A stretch of DNA of 34,051 nt from Acidobacteria bacterium RIFCSPLOWO2_02_FULL_67_21 (GTDB lineage: Bacteria; Acidobacteriota; Vicinamibacteria; Vicinamibacterales; UBA2999), in assembly GCA_001767195.1 (NCBI GenBank), contig MEKU01000002.1:6900-40950 (forward strand), read 5' to 3'. Of this stretch, positions 15,819 to 26,103 are shown one piece after another. A model generated the notes under the pieces. That model ran no database searches, had not been told where the DNA came from, and worked only from the letters and a program-made list of their open reading frames with translations. Within the stretch, counting starts at the first letter, position 1. The number at the start of each line of letters is the position of its first letter. The position numbers and the translations under genes were made by a program.

Positions 15819-16919
15819 ATGGCCAAGGACGCACTCGTCTCCGACGATCTCGCCCGGAAGTTCGCCACCGAGAAGGAGACCCCGTACACGCGCTGGGTCC
15901 GTTCGGAGGGGCTCGACATCATCAGCTCGTTCTACGTCCCCGACCTCCACACCGTGGAGCTCAAGCCGTGGGCGCGGCGCGGCGGACGCGGCGTGTTCCT
16001 GAACCACGACGCCTCGCGCACCTCGAACGACTGCTACGTCTGCGAAATCCCGCCGGGCCGGCAGCTCGAGCCGCAGCGGCAGCTCTACGAGGAGATGATC
16101 TATGTGCTCGACGGCCGCGGGTCCACGGCCGTCTGGAACGGCGCGGGAAAGCGGATCAGCTTCGAGTGGAAGGCGGGCGCCATCTTCGCCATCCCGCTCA
16201 ACACGTCGCACCAGCACTTCAACGGCTCGGGGACTCAGCCCGTCCGCTACGTGGCGGTGACCAACGCCCCGGTCATCATCAACGCGTTCGGCGACCTCGA
16301 TTTCGTCTTCAACACGCCGTATGACTTCACGGAGCGCTTCAACGGCGAGCCGGACTACTTTGCCGGCCGCGGCGAGCAGAAGGGGCTGCTCCTCGACACC
16401 AATTTCGTGGCCGACGCCGTCAACCTGCCGCTCTACATCGCCGATGAGCGGGGCGCCGGCGGCGGGCACATCCGTTTCAGCATGGCCCGCGGGTATCTCA
16501 ACAGCCACATCTCGCAGTTCCCGGTCGGCACCTACAAGAAGGCGCACGCGCACGGGCCCGGCGCGCACGTGATCGTCATGAGCGGCGAAGGCTACAGCCT
16601 CATGTGGCCCGAAGGTGAGGAGCCGAAGCGCTACGAGTGGAAGGCAGGGTCGATGATCGTGCCGCCCAACCTCTGGTACCACCAGCACTTCAACACGGGG
16701 GACGGCCCCGCGCGCTACCTCGCGTTCAAGGCCGAAGGGGTGGCGATTCGCAACGCGCAGGGTGTGCCCAAGGCCTGGATCTCGAAGCGCCTCGGCGGCG
16801 ACCAGATCGACTACGCTGACGAGTCGCCGCGCATCCGCCAGTGGTTTACCGAGGCGCTGGCGAAGAAGGGCCTGGAGTCGAGAATGGACAAGGCCTACGC
16901 CGCCGAGCTCAGTACGTAG
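15819..16919 (+). CDS. Bicupin protein
   Basis: The track ORF begins at 15246, but its first part is a shadow. The coding signal starts at ATG 15819 and gives 366 aa. Two cupin barrels are visible. The first includes CEIPPGRQLEPQRQLYEEMIYVLDGRGSTAVW and FAIPLNTSHQHFNGSG. The second includes FPVGTYKKAHAHGPGAHVIVMSGEGYSLMW and IVPPNLWYHQHFNTGDG. The second barrel keeps the histidine cluster (HAHGPGAH and later WYHQH) suited to metal binding, and the first has QR/EE in the equivalent place. The plan resembles gentisate-dioxygenase-like bicupins, but the substrate is unknown. It precedes two solute-binding proteins by 46 bases, suggesting it processes or senses the same ligand. Confidence 0.88.
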   Translation: MAKDALVSDDLARKFATEKETPYTRWVRSEGLDIISSFYVPDLHTVELKPWARRGGRGVFLNHDASRTSNDCYVCEIPPGRQLEPQRQLYEEMIYVLDGRGSTAVWNGAGKRISFEWKAGAIFAIPLNTSHQHFNGSGTQPVRYVAVTNAPVIINAFGDLDFVFNTPYDFTERFNGEPDYFAGRGEQKGLLLDTNFVADAVNLPLYIADERGAGGGHIRFSMARGYLNSHISQFPVGTYKKAHAHGPGAHVIVMSGEGYSLMWPEGEEPKRYEWKAGSMIVPPNLWYHQHFNTGDGPARYLAFKAEGVAIRNAQGVPKAWISKRLGGDQIDYADESPRIRQWFTEALAKKGLESRMDKAYAAELST

Positions 16920-16965
16920 GGCGGGTCCCGGTCAGCGAAGGAGACCGGACCCGCCGAATATCGCA

Positions 16966-18015
16966 ATGATCAGATTTCCAGTCGCAATCCTCGTTCTCGT
17001 TGCCGCTGCCTGCGGCGGTTCCGCGCCCGGACCGGGCGCTGCCGTGTCGGTCGGCGACCTTGCCGTCTACGTCGGCGCCGACCGCGAGCAGAAGCTGCTC
17101 GAGGGCGCCAGGCGCGAGGGCGAGATCACCATCTACACCTCCGCACAGACCTCCGACCTGGGCCCCGTTGTCGAGGCGTTCGAGAAGAAGTACGGCATCC
17201 GCGCGAATCTCTGGCGCGCCGGGTCTGAAGTGGTCCTCAACCGCGCCCTGCAGGAAGCCCGCGCCGGCCGCCATACCGTGGACGTGGTCGAGACCAACGG
17301 CCCCGAGCTCGAGTCGATGTCGCGCGAGCAGATCCTGCAGGCCATTACGAGCCCGCATCATGCGGATCTGATTCCGCCGGCCATCCGCCCTCACGGCGAA
17401 TGGGTCGGCACGCGTCTCAACGTCTTCGTCCAGGCCTACAACACGAAGATGGTGAGGAAGGAAGACCTGCCGAAGACGTGGGAGGAGCTGCTCGACCCGA
17501 AGTGGAAAGGCAAGCTCGGCATCGAGGCGGAAGATTCCGACTGGCTGGCCGGCATCTTCGGCGAGCTCGGTGAGGAGCGGGGCCGCAAGGTCTTTCGCGA
17601 GATCGTGGCGAAGAACGGCATCTCGGTCCGGAAAGGCCACACCCTCCTCACGCAGCTCGTCGCCTCCGGCGAGGTGCCGCTCTCGCTCACCGTGTACAAC
17701 TACAAGGCCGAGCAGCTCCGCCGCGAGGGCGCGCCGATCGACTGGTTCACGATCGGCAACGCGATCGCGCGGCCCAACGGCGTCGGCGTCGCGAGACACG
17801 CGCCGCATCCGCACGCGGCGGTGCTCTTCTACGATTTCGAGCTGAGCGAAGAGGGCCAGCGGATCATCGCCGACCGCGAGTTCGTCCCCACCAGCCGGAA
17901 GATCGACACGCCGCTCAACAAGGTGCCGATGACGTTTGTCGACGCGCGCGTGTCGATCGACGAGTACGACAAGTGGAAGAATCTGTACATGTCCCTCTTC
18001 GGCGGTGGCCGGTGA
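16966..18015 (+). CDS. Periplasmic solute-binding lipoprotein, iron(III)/family 1 type
   Basis: The start is ATG 16966; the preceding track residues are a shadow of the bicupin end. The 349-aa product begins MIRFPVAILVLVAAACGGS, a lipoprotein signal with the lipid-carrying cysteine near residue 16. The mature part has the Fe(III)/AfuA-type binding-protein pattern: GEITIYTSAQTSDLGPVVEAFEKKYGI, VVLNRALQEARAGRHTVDVVETNG, LLDPKWKGKLGIEAEDSDW and LTVYNYKAEQL. The ligand is not certain: these proteins bind ferric iron, small anions or organic ligands. No ABC permease or ATPase lies nearby. The next gene is a close paralogue that overlaps by 4 bases. Confidence 0.88.
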   Translation: MIRFPVAILVLVAAACGGSAPGPGAAVSVGDLAVYVGADREQKLLEGARREGEITIYTSAQTSDLGPVVEAFEKKYGIRANLWRAGSEVVLNRALQEARAGRHTVDVVETNGPELESMSREQILQAITSPHHADLIPPAIRPHGEWVGTRLNVFVQAYNTKMVRKEDLPKTWEELLDPKWKGKLGIEAEDSDWLAGIFGELGEERGRKVFREIVAKNGISVRKGHTLLTQLVASGEVPLSLTVYNYKAEQLRREGAPIDWFTIGNAIARPNGVGVARHAPHPHAAVLFYDFELSEEGQRIIADREFVPTSRKIDTPLNKVPMTFVDARVSIDEYDKWKNLYMSLFGGGR

Positions 18016-19022
18016 GCCTTCCGTGCTCTTCGTGTCCTTCGTGGTTCATTGTTCTTGTGCTCTTTGTGGCGGGGTGCGGCGGCGGAGGCAGCCCGACCGC
18101 CAGGCCCGGCGCCGGCCATGAAGGCGCCCTCACCCTCTACACGACGATCGCGGAGAAAGATCTCCCGACCCTCATCCAGCCGTTCGAGGCGAGGCACGGC
18201 ATCAAGGTCACCGTCTGGCGGGCCGGCACCGATCGCGTCCTGCAGCGGACGATGGCGGAGGCGGGCGCCGGCAGGAACGAGGTCGATGTCATTCACTTCG
18301 GCACGCCGGAGATGGAGGCGCTGGCGCGCGAGGACGTCCTGCAGCCGATCGAGTCGCCGGTGCATGCCGACCTTCAGCCCGGGTCCGTGCCTGCACACAG
18401 GAAATGGGCGGCCACGCTGCTGTCGGTCTGGGTCCAGGCCTACAACACGACGCTGCTGGCCCGGAGCGAGCTGCCCAGGACCTACGCCGAGCTGCTCGAC
18501 CCGAAGTGGAAGGGCAAGCTCGGGATCGAAGCCAAGGATCAGGACTGGTTCGCGTCGGTGGTCGACGTGATGGGCGGCGGAGAGAAGGGGCTGCAGTACT
18601 TCCGCGATCTCGTCGCGACCAACGGCATCTCGGTGCGGCTCGGCCACACGCTCCTCACCAACATGGTGGTCTCGGGCGAGGTGGCGCTCGGGCTGACCGT
18701 CTACAACTACATGCCGGAGCAGGCGAAGAAGAAGGGCGCGCCAATCGACTGGTTCGCGCTGGAGCCCGCCATTGCGCGTTCGAATGCGGTCGGCGTCGCC
18801 CGGCGGGCCCCGCATCCGGCGGCCGCGCGACTCTTCTACGACTACCTGCTCGGCGAGGAGGCGCAGCGGCACTTCGTCAGCATGGACTACGTGCCGACCA
18901 ACACGAAGGTCGCCTCGCCGCTTCAGGGCATCGAGATCCGGCAGGTTGACCCCGTTCGCGTCCTCGACGAGTCCGACACGTGGACGCGCGCGTTCCAGGA
19001 GACGCTCGTCACCCGCAACTGA
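18012..19022 (+). CDS. Second solute-binding lipoprotein, tandem paralogue
   Basis: The GTG at 18012 overlaps the upstream stop by 4 bases (GTGA) and gives 336 aa. The protein parallels its neighbour throughout: GALTLYTTIAEKDLPTLIQPF, VWRAGTDRVLQRTMAEAGAGR, LLDPKWKGKLGIEAKDQDW and LTVYNYMPEQ. A tandem duplication followed by divergence is therefore clear. The signal sequence, PSWFIVLVLFVAGCGGGG, has a good lipobox but is encoded by a repetitive stretch and shares nothing with the signal of the first copy. Differences in the binding region (VETNGPELESM versus IHFGTPEMEAL) suggest a different ligand or partner. Confidence 0.87.
   Translation: MSLPCSSCPSWFIVLVLFVAGCGGGGSPTARPGAGHEGALTLYTTIAEKDLPTLIQPFEARHGIKVTVWRAGTDRVLQRTMAEAGAGRNEVDVIHFGTPEMEALAREDVLQPIESPVHADLQPGSVPAHRKWAATLLSVWVQAYNTTLLARSELPRTYAELLDPKWKGKLGIEAKDQDWFASVVDVMGGGEKGLQYFRDLVATNGISVRLGHTLLTNMVVSGEVALGLTVYNYMPEQAKKKGAPIDWFALEPAIARSNAVGVARRAPHPAAARLFYDYLLGEEAQRHFVSMDYVPTNTKVASPLQGIEIRQVDPVRVLDESDTWTRAFQETLVTRN
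18017..18066. repeat. Interspersed repeat forming the signal peptide of the second binding protein
   Basis: The stretch carries near-repeats of a cttcgtgtccttcgtgg unit (cttcgtgtccttcgtgg, then cttgtgctctttgtgg). Read backwards it gives MNHEGHEEHG, a peptide type I recall as a common spurious translation of a dispersed repeat in environmental genomes. That recollection is unchecked. In this gene it is in frame and encodes the hydrophobic core and lipobox approach. Confidence 0.55.
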
Positions 19023-19031
19023 CCGCCGGAC

Positions 19032-19475
19032 TCAAATCTTGAAGAGGTCGTCGAACGCTTTGCGGGCGTCGTCGGTGCGCGGCGCGGTGGTTTCGCGCTC
19101 CACGGTCGTGCGCGGCGCGTACAGCGTGCAGGCATTCGTGGTGTTCTTGGGCGTCACCCGCGCCGGGATCGGCTGCATGCATTCGAACCGGCTGCCGGGG
19201 TCGAACGAGCTGCACTGCGAGCAGGTGTGCAGCTCGACGCCGCACCGCGGGCAGCGGCTGTCGGACCGGACGTCGGGCTCGATGCCCGAGCCGCACTGCG
19301 TGCAGCGCACCACCTCTCGAAAGCCGGGCATGTTGATGTTGCGGGGCCCGAGCTGCGAGATGCGGCGCGCACCGGCCGGGGCTCCTGGCTCGGGGGCGGG
19401 CCGTGACGGCGCCGGCTTCTCGCGGCGCTCGCCCTCGTCTTGGTAGCCGCGCTGCCGGTACTTGCGGTCACTCAT
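19032..19475 (-). CDS. Zinc-ribbon protein of unknown function
   Basis: This 147-aa protein has a charged, disordered N-terminus (RKYRQRGYQDEGERREKP). A Cys-rich core follows, with VRCTQCGSGIEP and SRCPRCGVELHTCSQCSSFDPGSRFECMQPI. The CXXC pairs form at least one zinc ribbon. The segment around FECMQPIPARV resembles conserved acidobacterial small zinc-ribbon proteins, from memory. It converges with the binding-protein genes (9-base gap) and diverges from actA. No enzymatic motif is visible. Confidence 0.75.
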   Translation of the reverse strand: MSDRKYRQRGYQDEGERREKPAPSRPAPEPGAPAGARRISQLGPRNINMPGFREVVRCTQCGSGIEPDVRSDSRCPRCGVELHTCSQCSSFDPGSRFECMQPIPARVTPKNTTNACTLYAPRTTVERETTAPRTDDARKAFDDLFKI

Positions 19476-19563
19476 GGTGGGTTTCTGACGCTCCGCCGAG
19501 ATTCTACCGTTTTCGCATACAATTTCGCGGTTTGGCCCGGGCAGGCATGGCCGGCCGGGTCGC

Positions 19564-19592
19564 TTGATCCTTTTTTCACAACATGGTACAAA
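19564..19592 (+). promoter_or_regulatory. Candidate promoter of the ACIII/oxidase operon
   Basis: TTGATC (19564-19569) and TACAAA (19587-19592) are separated by exactly 17 bases, about 50 bases before the chosen actA start. Each matches 4 of 6 consensus positions. The interval 19476-19644 has no gene and is the only long gap before the operon. A TAGAAT on the minus strand (19506-19501) may serve the divergent zinc-ribbon gene. Confidence 0.35.
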
Positions 19593-19644
19593 TTCGGATC
19601 GTTTCGGCGGATGGCACGGTGCCTACTGCCTGGTCCCTCATCTG

Positions 19645-20295
19645 ATGCCGCAGATCTTCCGTCGCAGCGCGAACTCGTATGCGAGACTCAGCCTCCTCGG
19701 CGCCCTTCTCCTGGCCGGCGGTCTCATCGGGCTGATCATGGCCATCGGCAGCTCGTCCTACGTGACGCGCGCCAACGAATTCATCGAGCAGCCGATTCAG
19801 TTCAGCCATCTCCATCACGTGGGCGACGACGGCATCGACTGCCGGTACTGCCACACGTCGGTCGAGTCGTCGCCGTTTGCGGGAATTCCGCCGACCAAGA
19901 CGTGCATGAACTGCCACTCGCAGATCTGGGCGACCGCGCCGTTTCTCGAGCCGGTCCGCTCCAGCTTCCGCGATGACCGGCCCCTTCGCTGGATCCGGGT
20001 GCACGACCTGCCCGATTTCGTCTATTTCAACCATAGCATCCACGTGAAAAAGGGGATGGGATGCGAAACGTGCCACGGCCGGATCGACGAGATGCCGCTC
20101 GTGCTGCAGCAGAACTCGCTGCAGATGCAGTGGTGCCTCGAGTGCCATCGCGCGCCCGAGCAGTTCGTCCGTCCCCGCAGCGAAGTGTTCACGATGGGGT
20201 ACCGTCCGGCGGTGCCGCAGTCGGTCCTTGGCCCCCAGCTCGTCAAGGAGTACGGCATTCAGAGCCTGACGAGCTGTTCGACGTGTCACCGGTGA
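19645..20295 (+). CDS. actA: Alternative complex III subunit ActA, pentaheme cytochrome c
   Basis: The start is placed at ATG 19645 (MPQIFRRSANSYARLSLLG), the usual ActA N-terminus; the 27 upstream track residues are unlikely. The protein is 216 aa, with one N-terminal membrane helix (LSLLGALLLAGGLIGLIMAI) and five CXXCH heme sites: CRYCH, CMNCH, CETCH, CLECH and CSTCH. Five hemes is the ActA number. It resides on the outer face of the membrane and passes electrons from the quinol-oxidising core to ActE or an acceptor cytochrome. It is the first gene of the respiratory operon, 7 bases before actB. Confidence 0.95.
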   Translation: MPQIFRRSANSYARLSLLGALLLAGGLIGLIMAIGSSSYVTRANEFIEQPIQFSHLHHVGDDGIDCRYCHTSVESSPFAGIPPTKTCMNCHSQIWATAPFLEPVRSSFRDDRPLRWIRVHDLPDFVYFNHSIHVKKGMGCETCHGRIDEMPLVLQQNSLQMQWCLECHRAPEQFVRPRSEVFTMGYRPAVPQSVLGPQLVKEYGIQSLTSCSTCHR

Positions 20296-20302
20296 GCGCC
20301 TC

Positions 20303-23300
20303 ATGACCGTACCGCCCGACATCGAGGCGCTGCGCGCCCGGCTCGAGAAGACCCGCGGACGGGAGTACTGGCGCAGTCTGGAATCGCTGACGGAAACGGC
20401 GGAATTCAAGGAGTTTCTGCACCGCGAGTTCCCGCAGAACGCCTCGGAATGGCTCGACCCGGTGGGGCGCCGCAACTTCCTGAAGCTGATGGGCGCCTCG
20501 CTGGCGCTGGCCGGCGTCAGCGCGTGCACGCGCCAGCCCACCGAGGAGCTGGTGCCGTACGTGCGGCAGCCCGAGGAGCTGGTGCCCGGCAAGCCGCTGT
20601 TCTACGCGACGGCCATGCCGATGAGCGGCGCCGGGATGGGGCTGCTGGTGGAAAGCCACGAGGGGCGCCCGACGAAGATCGAGGGCAATCCCGATCACCC
20701 GTCGAGCCGCGGCGCGACCGACCTCTTCGCCCAGGCGTCCATCCTGACGCTCTACGACCCCGATCGCTCGCAGATCATTACGAATCTCGGAGAAATCAGG
20801 GCCTTCAGCGCGTTTACCGCGGCCGCGCAGGCGGCCATGTCGTCGCAGCAGGGGTCGCAGGGCGCCGGCACCCGCATTCTCACTGAGACCGTGGCCTCGC
20901 CGACGCTCGCCGCGCAGCTCGACGAGTTCCTGGTGCGCTTTCCGAGCGCCAAATGGGTGCAGTGGGAGCCGGTCGGCCGCCACAACGCCCGCGAGGGCAG
21001 CCGGCTGGCGTTCGGTGAGTACGTCGACGCGCAGTACGCGGTCGAGAAGGCCACCGTCATCCTGTCGCTCGACGCCGACTTCCTCTGCACCGGGGGATCG
21101 GGCGTGCGGAATGCGCGCGCGTTCGCGGCGCGCCGCCGCGCCGACGGCGATCACACCCAGCCGAACCGGCTGTACGCCGTGGAAAGCACCGCGACGAATA
21201 CCGGCACCAAAGCGGACCACCGGCTGCCGCTGCGCCCGTCCGAGGTGGAGCCCTTCGCCCGCGCGGTCGCCGCGGCGCTCGGCGTGGCCGGCGTCTCGGC
21301 CGGGGAGCTGTCCGAGCCGGCCCGTGCCTGGATTGGGCCGCTTGTCACGGATCTCCAGGCGCATCGCGGCCAGAGCCTCGCCATCGCGGGCGACGGCCAG
21401 CCGCCGGCGGTCCATGCGCTCGCGCATGCGATGAACGAGACGCTCGGCAACGCCGGAACGACCGTCCTCTACACCCAGACGACCGAGGCGCGGCCGATGA
21501 ATCAGCTGGCCGCCCTCCAGGAGCTCGTCGGCGAGATGAACGCCGGCACCGTCGACTTCCTGCTGACACTCGGCGGCAATCCCGTGTACACGGCGCCCGC
21601 CGACCTCGATTTCGCGGCGGCGCTCGGGAAGGTCCGGCTGCGCGCGCACCTCGGGCTCTACGAGGACGAGACCTCCGCGCTCTGCCACTGGCACATCCCC
21701 GAGGCGCATTACCTGGAGGCCTGGAGCGACGTGCGGTGCGACGACGGGACCGTCACGATCGTGCAGCCGCTGATCGCGCCGCTCTACAACGGGAAGTCGG
21801 CCCACGAGGTGATTGCCGCCCTGAGCGAACGAGGCGAGCGTCCGGGGTACGAGCTGGTTCGCGAGTACTGGTCGCGACAGACCGGGCTCTCGACGCAGGC
21901 GCCGCCGCCGCCCGCGACGGCCGCCCCGCCCGCCGCCGTCCCTCCGGTCTCGCAGCCTGCGCCGACCGGCAACACGGCTGGCGCGGCCGCCGGCGCCCAG
22001 GCCGCTCCGGAGCGGCCGCCGATTGCCGCGGCGCCCGTTCCGCAGCTCTCGCCGTTCGATCGCGAATGGCGGCGCTGGCTGCACGACGGCATGGTGCCGA
22101 ACACGGCGTTTGCACCGCGCACGGCCACCGTCCTGGGCGCGCCGGCGGCGCCGCCGTCGGGCGGCCGTCCGCAGGGGCTGGAAGCGGTCTTCCGGCCCGA
22201 CCCGAGCATCTACGACGGCCGGTTTGCCAACAACGCGTGGCTGCAGGAGCTGCCGAAGTCGCTGACGAAGCTGACCTGGGACAACGCGGCGCTGATCTCG
22301 CCGGCCACCGCCGCTCGTCTCTCGCTCGTCAGCGGCGACGTGGTCGAGCTGCGGCAGGGCGGCCGGTCGGTGCGCATTCCGGTCTGGCTCGCGCCGGGTC
22401 AGGCCGGCGACACGCTGACGCTGCATCTCGGCTACGGCCGCACCCGCGCCGGCCGCGCGGGCAACGGCACCGGGTTCAACGTCAACCCGCTGCGCACGAC
22501 CGCCGCGCCCGACATGATTGCCGGCGTGGAGCTGGTGAAGACCGGCGACACCTACCAGCTCGCGTCGACGCAGGACCACTGGTCGCTCGAAGGCCGCAAC
22601 CTGGTGCGCGTCGCCACCACGGCGCAGTTCGCCGCCGACCCGCAGTTTGCGGCGAAAGAGGAGCACCAGCCGCTCCCCGGCATCTCGATGTACGGCGATT
22701 TCAAGTACGACGGCTACGCCTGGGGCATGACGATCGACCAGAGCGTCTGCACCGGCTGCAATTCGTGCGTGGTCGCCTGCCAGGCGGAGAACAACGTGCC
22801 GGTGGTCGGGAAGTCGCAGGTCCTCAACGGCCGCGAGATGCACTGGCTCCGGGTGGACCGCTACTACACCGGCGATCTCGAGAACCCCGAGACGTACCAC
22901 CAGCCGATGCCCTGCCAGCAGTGCGAGACCGCCCCGTGCGAGGTCGTGTGTCCGGTGTCGGCCACCACGCACAGCACCGAGGGCCTCAACGACATGGTCT
23001 ACAACCGCTGCGTGGGGACGCGGTACTGCTCCAACAACTGTCCCTACAAGGTGCGGCGCTTCAACTTCCTCCTCTATCAGGACTGGAACACGCCGACGCT
23101 CTGGCTCCAGCGCAACCCGGACGTGACCGTGCGGAGCCGCGGCGTGATGGAGAAGTGCACCTACTGCGTGCAGCGGATCAATCACGCGCGGGTGGCGGCC
23201 AAGCTGGACGACCGGCAGATTCGCGACGGCGAGGTGCTGACGGCGTGTCAGTCGGCGTGCCCCACGGAGGCGATCGTGTTCGGGAACATCAACGACCCGA

Positions 23301-23451
23301 ACAGCCGCGTCTCGCGGTTGAAGGCGCACCCGCTGAACTACGCGCTGCTCGCGGAGCTGAACACGCGCCCGCGCACCACCTACATGGCGATTGTGCGCAA
23401 CCCGAATCTCGAGCTGGAACCGGCGGCCGCCGCCGCTGAGGACGAACGCTG

Positions 23452-23452
<1 letters not shown>
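20303..23452 (+). CDS. actB: Alternative complex III subunit ActB, molybdopterin-like and iron-sulfur protein
   Basis: This 1049-aa fusion typical of ActB begins with a Tat-type signal (GRRNFLKLMGASLALAGVSAC) near residues 55-75. Residues 90-760 follow the molybdopterin-oxidoreductase fold, which in ACIII lacks the cofactor. The C-terminal ferredoxin region carries the Fe-S cysteines: CTGCNSCVVACQAENN, CQQCETAPCEVVCPV, CVGTRYCSNNCPY, and CTYCVQRI with ACQSACPTEAIVF. These bind one 3Fe-4S and three 4Fe-4S clusters in solved complexes. Around residues 533-585 there is a proline/alanine-rich insert (APPPPATAAPPAAVPP) that looks like a flexible loop. The stop overlaps actC by one base. Confidence 0.95.
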
Positions 23453-24875
<1,423 letters not shown>

Positions 24876-24876
<1 letters not shown>

Positions 24877-25424
24877 TGGCACACGACGCACCTGCGGTCA
24901 CGCTGCACGGCCTGATGGCCGAGTTCGATACGCCGACGGCGCTCGTCCATGCGGCCGAACGGGCGCGCCTCGAAGGGTACCGGGAGATGGACGCCTACTC
25001 GCCGATTCCGGTCGAGGAGCTGTCCGAAGCGCTCGGGCTCCGGCGCACGCGCCTCCCGAGGCTCGTGTTCGCGGGCGGCATCCTCGGCGGCCTGGCGGGG
25101 TACGGGCTCGAATACTGGTCCCAGGCGATTGCCTACCCGTTGAACATCGGCGGCCGGCCGTACCACAGCTGGCCGCACTTCATTCCGGTCACCTTCGAGA
25201 CGACCGTCCTCGGGGCGGCGCTGGCGGCCTTCATCGGCATGTGGGCGCTCAACAGGCTTCCGCAGCCGTATCACCCGGTGTTCAACGTGCCGGCGTTTGC
25301 CCGGGCGTCGGTGGACCGGTTCTTTCTCTGTATCGAGGCGACCGACCCGAAGTTCGATCGCCATGCCACGTGGAAGTTCCTCGAGAGCCTCCACCCGGTA
25401 GGAGTCGCTGAAGTTGCGCCCTAA
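24876..25424 (+). CDS. actD: Alternative complex III subunit ActD (DUF3341)
   Basis: The ORF track shows a longer frame from 23391 that shadows actC. The gene itself starts at ATG 24876, overlapping the actC stop, and gives 182 aa. It begins LHGLMAEFDTPTALVHAAERARLEGYREMDAYSPIPVEEL, the DUF3341 signature, followed by two membrane helices (LVFAGGILGGLAGYGLEYW; ETTVLGAALAAFIGMWAL). It ends ERFD-style (KFDRHATWKFLESL). ActD is a structural membrane subunit. Confidence 0.93.
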
Positions 25425-26103
25425 TCAGAACTCCCAATTCCGCAACTCCCAACTCCCAAGGGGTCTTGGGCGTTGGTCTTTTGGGCGGTGGGAGTGTGCC
25501 GCCATTCTGCTCTGTGTGCTGGCGGCCGGCTGCCGGCAGGACATGCACGACGCGCCCCGGTACGATCCGCTCGAGGCGAGCCCGTTCTTCCGCGACGGCC
25601 GCAGCGCGCGCTCGCTCGTCACGAACACCGTCGCCCGCGGTGGTCTGCGCGAGGACGACCACCTGTACCAGGGCAAGGTCGACGGGCAGCTCACCGACAC
25701 CTTCCCGATGCCGGTCACCGCCGAGCTGCTGGCGCGTGGCCGGGAGCGGTTCAACGTCTTCTGCGCGCCGTGCCACGGCCGCACGGGACAGGGCAACGGG
25801 ATGGTCGTGCAGCGCGGCTTCCGCGCGCCGCCGTCCTACCATGAGCAGCGGCTGCGCAACGCCCCTGCCGGGTACTTCTTCGATGTCATGACCAACGGGT
25901 TTGGCGCCATGTCCGACTATGCGGCCCAGGTGCCGGTCGCGGACCGCTGGGCGATTTCCGCCTACATCCGCGCCCTGCAGCTCAGTCAGCGCGCGACCGT
26001 CGACGACGTCCCGGTCGATCGCCGGCCGGAGCTGGACCAGGCGCCTGAGGTGAGGCTCCCGCCTGGACGGCCCGAGACCCCGCCGGCGCCGGAGGCACGA
26101 TAG
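25414..26103 (+). CDS. actE: Alternative complex III subunit ActE, monoheme cytochrome c
   Basis: This 229-aa lipoprotein cytochrome has one heme site, FCAPCHGRTGQGNG, and a likely distal methionine in MTNGFGAMSDYAAQ. The early conserved part QDMHDAPRYDPLEASPFFRDGRSAR is typical of ActE. The only reasonable start is TTG 25414, inside the end of actD, with taggag 9 bases upstream. The first 25 residues (RPNQNSQFRNSQLPRGLGRW) come from a repeat that reads as a hairpin. They precede the hydrophobic CAAILLCVLAAGC lipobox. ActE accepts electrons from ActA. Its stop overlaps actF by one base. Confidence 0.93.
   Translation: MRPNQNSQFRNSQLPRGLGRWSFGRWECAAILLCVLAAGCRQDMHDAPRYDPLEASPFFRDGRSARSLVTNTVARGGLREDDHLYQGKVDGQLTDTFPMPVTAELLARGRERFNVFCAPCHGRTGQGNGMVVQRGFRAPPSYHEQRLRNAPAGYFFDVMTNGFGAMSDYAAQVPVADRWAISAYIRALQLSQRATVDDVPVDRRPELDQAPEVRLPPGRPETPPAPEAR
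25429..25497. repeat. Hairpin-forming repeat at the start of actE
   Basis: The left arm aactcccaattccgcaactcccaactcccaag and the right arm cttgggcgttggtcttttgggcggtgggagt are inverted repeats of about 31 bases. Each arm is itself made of short direct repeats. Perfect pairing at both ends (actccca and ccaa-ccaag) is separated by a GGGT-type loop. The element is read in frame as the N-terminus of ActE. Confidence 0.6.

Noticed and set aside
20243-23329. 1028-aa minus-strand ORF opposite actB
   Set aside because: Its Arg/His/Val-rich composition without motifs is typical of the antisense shadow of a GC-rich gene; actB on the plus strand has clear Fe-S motifs.
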